Assembly (NCBI RefSeq): GCF_002211285.1
Contig: NZ_LOKX01000036.1
Coordinates: forward strand, 124,001 to 188,000
Direction: 5' to 3'
Length of the DNA stretch: 64,000 bases
Origin: Rhizobium sp. R635
Lineage (GTDB): Bacteria > Pseudomonadota > Alphaproteobacteria > Rhizobiales > Rhizobiaceae
Shown: positions 58,693-64,000 of the stretch, one piece after another
How the letters are laid out: each line of letters opens with the position of its first letter
Position numbering within the stretch: position 1 is the stretch's first letter
The notes under the pieces: generated by a model
The model's input: the letters and a program-made list of their open reading frames with translations, nothing else
Database searches by the model: none
What the model was told of the DNA's origin: nothing
Position numbers and translations under genes: made by a program

Positions 58693-58714
58693 ACGAACGG
58701 CGCGGCGTTCGTGA
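58693..58714. terminator. Hairpin between convergent genes
   Basis: CACGAACG and CGTTCGTG form an 8-bp stem with a 6-base loop in the 78-bp gap between the exonuclease and the DUF4168 gene. No strong T-run follows on either strand. Confidence 0.4.
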
Positions 58715-58718
58715 CGCC

Positions 58719-59168
58719 TTACTGCTGCGGCTGCGCCGGCGGCGGGGTGCCGATCTTTTCCAGAACCTTCTTGGCGAGAGCCGGATCGCTCTGCGCGGCC
58801 GTCAGGATCGACGAATATTCCTCGACCGAGATGTCGTTGGAGGCCTGGACGGTTTCGACCATCTGCTTCTTGGCTTCGTCCTGCAGCTTCTGCTTTGCCG
58901 CCTGGTCCTTCGTCGCATCGATCTTGGCCGAATATTCCTGCCGGACCTTGTCGACCTGCACATAGGCGACGGCGAAGGCTTCAAGTTTCTGATCGCTGAC
59001 GGGGGCCGCCGCGCCGCTGCCGCCGCCCTGTCCCTGCATCGGCGCCTGGCCCTGCGCGGCCGGCTGCTGTTGCGCCTGGGCAAGCTCCGTCGCATATGCC
59101 GGGCTGAGAGCAAGAAGGCTGAAAGCCGCGGCGGTCATCGTTGCGAGGGATGTGTAACGAGTGATCAT
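58719..59168 (-). CDS. DUF4168 secreted protein
   Basis: 149 residues from the ATG at 59168, preferred over one six bases upstream because AAAAGGA then sits 6 bases away. Signal peptide MITRYTSLATMTAAAFSLLALSPAYA, then a Gln/Ala-rich linker (about 30-55), then the DUF4168 helical core (about 60-140; FAVAYVQVDKVRQEYSAKI, VSVEEYSSIL-like ISVEEYSSILTAAQSDPALAKKV). Periplasmic, unknown function. Confidence 0.82.
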   Translation of the reverse strand: MITRYTSLATMTAAAFSLLALSPAYATELAQAQQQPAAQGQAPMQGQGGGSGAAAPVSDQKLEAFAVAYVQVDKVRQEYSAKIDATKDQAAKQKLQDEAKKQMVETVQASNDISVEEYSSILTAAQSDPALAKKVLEKIGTPPPAQPQQ

Positions 59169-59341
59169 TTTCATTCCTTTTCCGGTGATTTTGGACGGCA
59201 GCAAGACCGCCTCGGTCGATCGCTCAGCCGCTCGAAAAGGCTGGCGAGGTCGCGACGATGAAGCCTGAAAAGGGCTCGATGCGGCGATAACGGGGCCATT
59301 TACTGACGATTGAGCGGCGGCTTTGTGGCATCAGCCCGAGT

Positions 59342-60205
59342 TCAGCGCGCAAACTTCCGCGCTCCGGCCACGCAGAAAATGACGGCCACCGTCACGCCGA
59401 GCATCGTCCATGTCACCGGCTCGTGCAGCAGGGTGGCGGCGAGCGCCAGGCCGAAGAAGGGTTGGAGCAGCTGCAGCTGGCCGACGGCGGCGATGCCGCC
59501 CTGCGAGAGGCCGCGATACCAGAAGATGAAGCCGATCAGCATGGAGAACAGCGAGACATAGGCAAGGCCGATCAGCGCCGGCGTTTCGATGCCGGAAAAC
59601 GTCGCCGGCCGGTAGGCGAAGGCGACCGCGATCATGATCGGCAGTGACAGCACCAGCGCCCAGGAGATCACCTGCCAGCCGCCGAGCGTGCGCGACAGCC
59701 GGCCGCCTTCGGCATAACCGAGGCCGCAGGCGAGGATGGCCGCGAGCATCAGGAGGTCGCCGACCGGCGAGGCCGTCAGGCCCTGCGCCAGAGCGAAACC
59801 CGCCACCACCGCACTGCCGAGAATGGAGAAGAGCCAGAAGGCCGGCTTCGGCCGTTCTCCGCCGCGGATGACGCCGAAGGTCGCGGTCGCGAGCGGCAAG
59901 AGGCCGATGAAGACGATCGAATGGGCCGACGTGACGTGCTGCAGCGCCAGCGCCGTCAGCAGCGGAAAGCCCACCACGACGCCGAGCGCCACGACGATAA
60001 GGGAGAGAATGTCGCGCCCGGCCGGCCGCTTCTCACGGAAGACGATCAGCAGGCAAAGCGCCAGAATGCCGGCGATCGCCGCGCGCGCCACCGTCAGGAA
60101 GACCGGATCGAACTGCGCCACCGCCACGCGCGTCGCCGGCAGCGAACCGCTGAAGATCACCACCCCGATCAAACCATTGATCCACCCTGCCGTCATGCGC
60201 TCCAT
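59342..60205 (-). CDS. EamA-family (DMT) transporter
   Basis: 287 residues from the ATG at 60205 (GGAAGGAG 5 bases upstream; earlier ATGs at 60247 and 60226 lack a ribosome site). Ten membrane spans in two EamA halves (about 8-135 and 145-283); half 1 has the typical TVARAAIAGILAL and half 2 LQPFFGLALAATLLHEPVTW. Exports amino acids or other metabolites. Divergent from a MocR regulator with an inverted repeat between them, so regulated by it and possibly by a PLP-linked amino-acid ligand. Confidence 0.9.
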   Translation of the reverse strand: MERMTAGWINGLIGVVIFSGSLPATRVAVAQFDPVFLTVARAAIAGILALCLLIVFREKRPAGRDILSLIVVALGVVVGFPLLTALALQHVTSAHSIVFIGLLPLATATFGVIRGGERPKPAFWLFSILGSAVVAGFALAQGLTASPVGDLLMLAAILACGLGYAEGGRLSRTLGGWQVISWALVLSLPIMIAVAFAYRPATFSGIETPALIGLAYVSLFSMLIGFIFWYRGLSQGGIAAVGQLQLLQPFFGLALAATLLHEPVTWTMLGVTVAVIFCVAGARKFAR

Positions 60206-60327
60206 ATGCACTCCTTCCCGATGCATGCCGCCCTGTGCGGCATGCATAAAAACAATGACCTAAGCCGCGTTTCCTGAATCGAATTCGCAAGAACGGGCCG
60301 TTCACCCTTATCCGCCGATACCGATAG

Positions 60328-60371
60328 CCATGACAGTGACGGTCTGATACGGTTTGGCAAAACTGTTATGG
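60328..60371. promoter_or_regulatory. Inverted repeat in the MocR/EamA divergent promoter
   Basis: CCATgACAGT (60328-60337) and ACTGTtATGG (60362-60371) match as inverted repeats at 9 of 10 positions, 24 bases apart. MocR regulators bind spaced repeats in such divergent promoters. Confidence 0.5.
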
Positions 60372-60388
60372 TGCGGAAGGCAGTACGG

Positions 60389-61780
60389 ATGAACGAAGAG
60401 CTGGCGGGACGCACCCGCGTCGAGATGGTCATGGCGACGATCCGGCAGCGCATCGCCGGGCGCAGCCTGACGCCGGGGGCAAGGCTGCCCTCGGTGCGCG
60501 GCCTCGCGTCCAGCATGAAGCTCTCGACCTCGACCGTCGTCGATGCCTATGAGCGCCTGGTCGCCGAAGGCGCGATCCTGTCACGGCCGGGTTCGGGCTT
60601 CTATGTCGCCAACCAGGCCGCCCCCTTCGCGCTGGCCGAAGCCGGGCCGAAGCTCGACCGCGCCGTCGATCCCTTCTGGATCTCGCGGCAATCGCTGGAG
60701 GCCGATGATGCCGATCTCAAGCCTGGCTGCGGCTGGCTGCCGCCCTCCTGGCTTCCCGGCGACGGCATGCGCCGGGCGCTCAGAACCCTTGCCCGCGCCG
60801 AGGGGTCGGCCCTTGCCGATTACGGCTCGCCGCTCGGCCTGCCGCCGCTGCGCCAGCTGATTTCGCGGCGCATGGGCGAACGCGGCATCGAGGCCTCGCC
60901 GGATCAGATCCTGCTTGCCGAGTCCGGCACGCAGGCGATCGACCTCATCTGCCGCTTCCTGCTCGAACCCGGCGACACCGTGCTGGTCGACGATCCCTGC
61001 TACTTCAATTTCCATGCGCTCTTGCGCGCCCACCGGGCAAAAATCGTCGGCGTGCCCTATACTTCAGCCGGCCCGGATCTCGAGCTTTTCGCGCAGACCC
61101 TCGCCGAACATCGCCCGCGCCTCTACATCACCAATTCCGCCATCCACAATCCCACCGGCGCGACACTCTCCCCGGTCACGGCCCACCGCCTCCTGAAACT
61201 CGCCGACCAGTTCGACCTCACCATCATCGAGGACGATATCTTCGCCGATTTCGAATATACGGCCGCACCCCGCCTCGCCGCCTTCGACGGGCTGGAGCGT
61301 GTCATCCATATCGGCAGCTTTTCGAAAACGCTCTCGGCGTCCGCCCGCTGCGGTTTCGTCGCCGCCAGGCCCGAATGGATCGACGGCCTCACCGACCTCA
61401 AGATCGCCACCTCCTTCGGCGGCGGCCGGATGACGGCCGAAGTCGTGCTCAACGTCTTGAGCGACGGCGGCTACCGAAAACACATGGAAACGCTGCGCCA
61501 GCGGCTGGCGCGCACCATGGCCGAGGTCTCCGCCCGGCTGAAAGGCCTCGGCATCACCCCCTGGCTGGAACCCCAGGCCGGCATGTTCCTCTGGTGCCGC
61601 CTGCCCGACGGCATCGACGCGGCCGATGTGGCCCGCGCGGCATTGGAAAAGCGCATCGTGCTGGCGCCGGGAAACGCCTTCAGCCTGTCGCAGTCGGCGA
61701 CGAATTTCATGCGGTTCAATGTATCGCAGACGCTGGATGCGCGGGTGTTTGCGGTGTTGGCGGATGTGTTGGGGAGGTAG
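60389..61780 (+). CDS. MocR-type GntR/aminotransferase regulator
   Basis: 463 residues from the ATG at 60389 (GGAAGG 8 bases upstream; an ATG at 60368 is in frame). N-terminal GntR winged HTH (about 5-70; GARLPSVRGLASSMKLSTSTVVDAYERLVAEGAILSRPGSGFYV). The C-terminal fold-type I aminotransferase-like domain (about 110-460) has the PLP Lys in IGSFSKTLSASARCGF (about 318) and the Asp in IIEDDIFADFEY (about 289). It binds PLP or a PLP-amino-acid adduct as the signal and controls the EamA gene. Confidence 0.92.
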   Translation: MNEELAGRTRVEMVMATIRQRIAGRSLTPGARLPSVRGLASSMKLSTSTVVDAYERLVAEGAILSRPGSGFYVANQAAPFALAEAGPKLDRAVDPFWISRQSLEADDADLKPGCGWLPPSWLPGDGMRRALRTLARAEGSALADYGSPLGLPPLRQLISRRMGERGIEASPDQILLAESGTQAIDLICRFLLEPGDTVLVDDPCYFNFHALLRAHRAKIVGVPYTSAGPDLELFAQTLAEHRPRLYITNSAIHNPTGATLSPVTAHRLLKLADQFDLTIIEDDIFADFEYTAAPRLAAFDGLERVIHIGSFSKTLSASARCGFVAARPEWIDGLTDLKIATSFGGGRMTAEVVLNVLSDGGYRKHMETLRQRLARTMAEVSARLKGLGITPWLEPQAGMFLWCRLPDGIDAADVARAALEKRIVLAPGNAFSLSQSATNFMRFNVSQTLDARVFAVLADVLGR

Positions 61781-61856
61781 GATTAGTTCGAGGGCCTCAT
61801 CGCACGCCCAATCATGCCCTTCGCTTACGCTTCGTGCATTCGCTCCGAAGCGGGAT

Positions 61857-62001
61857 AGACCCCTCCCCAACCCCTCCCCACAAGGGGGAGGGACTAATCT
61901 GAGGCACCGCCTCGCTCCTCCCGTAACGTCGAAGAATTGGAAAGTTGGTGCGGCAAGTTAAGCCCTTCCCCCTTGTGGGGAGGGGTTTGGGGCGGGGTCT
62001 T
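61857..62001. repeat. Palindromic repeat, family E
   Basis: Left arm agacccctccccaacccctc, cccacaagggggaggga; right arm ttcccccttgtggggagggg, tttggggcggggtct, inverted. It lies directly downstream of the response-regulator gene and is followed by tttt, so it may also end that transcript. Confidence 0.75.
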
Positions 62002-62010
62002 TTACCCCAA

Positions 62011-62412
62011 TCAAAACGACCGATTGACCGCCTTGTCATTCTCCAGCCGCGTCACACATCCTTCCAGCTTCGCAAGCAGCAGATCGAAATCCAGCGGCTT
62101 CGTCAGATAATCCGCAGCCCCGGCACGCAGCCCCGCCAGCGTGTTTTCGCGGTCGGTCAGCGCCGTCAGCAGGATGAAGGGGATGTTGGAGAATTGCGGA
62201 TGGTTGATCTGGATTTCCGCCAGCAGCTGGTGGCCGTCCATGACGGGCATCGAGATATCGCTGATGACGATGTCGGGCCATTTCGACAGGATCATTTCCA
62301 ATCCCTCTGCGCCGTTTGCGGCCTCCAGCGTCCTGTATCCGGCTTCGTTCAGCTCCTCGACGAGGAGGTTCCGGATCTCGACTTCATCTTCTATGCACAG
62401 GACAGTGACCAT
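62011..62412 (-). CDS. CheY-like response regulator (receiver domain only)
   Basis: 133 residues from the ATG at 62412 (AAGGAAAATCTC upstream). Receiver fold: acidic cluster CIEDE (about 6-10), the phosphorylation Asp in VISDISMPVMDGHQL (about 54), Thr in LLTALTD (about 82-88) and Lys in LTKPLD (about 106). No output domain, so it relays the signal to another protein. Starts 11 bp after the kinase stop codon, so they form one operon and one two-component pair. Confidence 0.93.
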   Translation of the reverse strand: MVTVLCIEDEVEIRNLLVEELNEAGYRTLEAANGAEGLEMILSKWPDIVISDISMPVMDGHQLLAEIQINHPQFSNIPFILLTALTDRENTLAGLRAGAADYLTKPLDFDLLLAKLEGCVTRLENDKAVNRSF

Positions 62413-62422
62413 GAGATTTTCC

Positions 62423-64000
62423 TTAGGCTGCAAATTGTTGGCCCTGCGATAGGCGCTCTATCGGCAGGAGAATCGTAAACACCGTGCCCTTGCCGAGCTC
62501 GCTTCTCACCTCGACCCTGCCGCCGTGCAGTTCGACGACCTGCTTGACGACGTTGAGGCCGATGCCGGTTCCGGCAATGCCGGTGGCGCTGCGGGCGCGG
62601 AAATAGGGCTGGAACAGTTTCGGCAGATCCTCGGCATCGATACCGATGCCGCTATCGGCGACCGAAATCTCCACCATCTTTTCGTCGGTCCGGGCGCGAA
62701 TATGAATATCACCCGCATGGGGCGAATATTTGACGGCGTTCGAGATCAGGTTGGTAAACACCTGTTCCATCGCGCTGCGATCGAATGTCAAACGATCCGG
62801 GATCGGCTCGATATCGAGATGGAGCACATGCGAGCGGCTGAGCGGGCGCTGCCTCTCGCAGCACTCGGCGAGCAGCGCTTTCAGATCGCCCTCGCTGCAT
62901 TTCAGCGTAATCTGCCCGGTTTCCAGCCTGCCGCTGGCAAGGATGCTCTCCATCAGGCCGACCATGCGCACGACGGCGCTGCGGATCACGCCGGCTTTCT
63001 CGCGAACGTAATCTCCGCTGACATTGGCGGTGGAGCGGCAGAGCCGCTGGGCGGCCGCATCGATGATGGCGAGCGGCGTGCGGAACTCGTGCGAGGCCAT
63101 GGCGACGAACTGGCGCTGCAGCGCATTGACGTGGCGTTCATGCGCAAGCAGCCGGTCCAGCTCTTCCCTCTGCCTTTCGATTTCGGCGGTGCGATCGGCC
63201 ACCATCTCTTCCAGATGGTTGCGGTGGTGGGTCAGCTCGGCCTGGCTGTCGAGCAAGGTCAGCGAGGTGCGGTGCAGCCCGCGCCCGAGCCAGAAGACGG
63301 CAGTGATCAGTATCACAAGGCAGCCGAGCCCGGCCGGCGCGATCTGCTTCAGCAGCATGAAGCCCGGCCGGATGGGCGGCCAGACGAGATAACCGATCGT
63401 GCCGCCGTCATGCGAGGCCACCGGCACCTGCGCCCGCTCGTCCGGGCCTTTGACGAGCGCGAAACGCAGCCCTTCGAGCCGGGCATAATGGGCGATGTTT
63501 TCGGCGACTTTGCCATCGATGAATTTGACCGAGACGGCGATGAACTCCTGGCCCGGCTCGATCTGCATCCTCGTCGAGCTCGGCAGCATGGGACGCGCGC
63601 TTATTATCGCCGGCCGGTTGCCGATCATGATCGTGCGCACCTGCGAGAGCTGGCCGAGCGGCGCGGCGCCGGGCTTTGCGGCACTTTCGGCAAGGGCGGC
63701 GCGCATTTCGCCGGCAAGCGCCGTCATCTCCTCGCCATCGTCGCTGCCGAGCCTCGGCGGCATGGCATCCGTCCCGTCGCGGAAGGCGAACATCAGCCGG
63801 TTGCTATCGTCGAAAATATAGGTCCTGTCGTGACCGAAATACTGGCTGGTCCACCGCCCGACATTGTCGAGCAGCCATTCATGGTTCCGCTGCTTGGCAT
63901 AGAGAAAGGCGTCGTCCCATTTGGTGACGCTGTCCTGTTCGCGCGGAAGCGCCTTGATCTGCTCTTCCAGCCCCTGGCCGACGAAATCGGCCTGCCGCCG
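62423..64000 (-). CDS. Sensor histidine kinase with CHASE4-type sensor (5' end outside window)
   Basis: 526 codons are visible and the frame runs off the right edge, so the N-terminus (probably a first membrane span) is missing. Extracytoplasmic CHASE4-like domain: VTKWDDAFLYA, WLLDNVGRWTSQYFGHDRTYIFDDSNRLMFAF. Membrane span LLKQIAPAGLGCLVILITAVFWLG (about 250 from the left end of the visible part), a coiled-coil linker, HisKA with the H-box MASHEFRTPLAIID, N-box NLISNAVKYSPH, G-boxes DSGIGIDAEDLPKLFQPYF and GTGIGLNVVKQV. Phosphorylates the adjacent receiver. The signal is unknown; CHASE4 senses small extracellular molecules. Confidence 0.92.
   Translation of the reverse strand, partial: RRQADFVGQGLEEQIKALPREQDSVTKWDDAFLYAKQRNHEWLLDNVGRWTSQYFGHDRTYIFDDSNRLMFAFRDGTDAMPPRLGSDDGEEMTALAGEMRAALAESAAKPGAAPLGQLSQVRTIMIGNRPAIISARPMLPSSTRMQIEPGQEFIAVSVKFIDGKVAENIAHYARLEGLRFALVKGPDERAQVPVASHDGGTIGYLVWPPIRPGFMLLKQIAPAGLGCLVILITAVFWLGRGLHRTSLTLLDSQAELTHHRNHLEEMVADRTAEIERQREELDRLLAHERHVNALQRQFVAMASHEFRTPLAIIDAAAQRLCRSTANVSGDYVREKAGVIRSAVVRMVGLMESILASGRLETGQITLKCSEGDLKALLAECCERQRPLSRSHVLHLDIEPIPDRLTFDRSAMEQVFTNLISNAVKYSPHAGDIHIRARTDEKMVEISVADSGIGIDAEDLPKLFQPYFRARSATGIAGTGIGLNVVKQVVELHGGRVEVRSELGKGTVFTILLPIERLSQGQQFAA

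Noticed and set aside
1-64000. tRNA, rRNA, transposase, integrase and phage structural genes
   Set aside because: Looked for on both strands by motif and by gene context; none recognised. A tRNAscan or Infernal search would be decisive for small RNAs.

Overview
The window looks like chromosomal or large-replicon DNA of a Rhizobium-group alphaproteobacterium (Rhizobium leguminosarum/etli type). The support is high-GC coding sequence with GCC/CTC/GGC-rich codons, a Tat-exported sugar-binding protein with a GH42 beta-galactosidase, a BLH-type persulfide dioxygenase, VCBS-tailed beta-helix proteins, MocR/AraC/ROK regulators, and many palindromic intergenic repeats whose arms carry the phrase ccccctcatc...cttctccccgctgggg. 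This assignment is inferred from gene content; no rRNA or tRNA is present to confirm it.

Layout. 1-11 kb: a nitrilase-family fragment, a fatty-acid desaturase divergent from an ArsR regulator with a palindromic operator between them, a dapB homologue, a GNAT enzyme, an AraC regulator divergent from a PhyH-type dioxygenase, and a PLP decarboxylase. 10-15.3 kb: two copies of an AT-rich repeat (GAGGTTTTTAAG phrase) around a small TIGR02594-type secreted protein, then two tandem paralogous right-handed beta-helix proteins. 15.8-21 kb: small unknown proteins, a glycine-rich secreted protein, a membrane protein and a two-PAS cytosolic chemoreceptor. 21.0-23.5 kb: an island of two toxin-antitoxin modules, Phd/VapC and a DarG-DarT pair (antitoxin gene first, toxin with an extra C-terminal domain). 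23.8-33 kb: blh, a DsrE-like protein with its AraC neighbour, VOC and SRPBCC proteins, a DJ-1/PfpI protein and several small proteins. 32.8-38.7 kb: a GT2 glycosyltransferase, a nucleotide-sugar epimerase/decarboxylase and an MHYT-PAS-GGDEF-EAL protein.

38.9-43.7 kb is a lower-GC accessory segment. It carries a SIR2-domain protein translationally coupled (ATGA overlap) to a 920-residue protein of no recognised family. This is the best candidate here for a little-described defence system.

44-52 kb is a coherent catabolic operon: periplasmic sugar-binding protein, two permeases, ATPase and GH42 beta-galactosidase, with a divergent ROK repressor and a 17-bp palindrome that is its probable operator. 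A tandem REP-like hairpin array lies between the binding protein and the permeases and probably supports differential expression. 52-64 kb: DUF2277, a cupin (with a decayed duplicate fragment nearby), a secreted dienelactone-hydrolase-like protein, a globin-coupled chemoreceptor, a large periplasmic unknown, a 3'-5' exonuclease, a DUF4168 protein, an EamA exporter divergent from a MocR regulator, and a CHASE4-type histidine kinase (cut by the window end) with its response regulator.

No CRISPR array, rRNA, tRNA, transposase or phage structural gene was seen. Ten full or partial copies of one mosaic palindromic repeat (plus a chimeric eleventh) and at least four other repeat families occupy most of the longer gene-free stretches.
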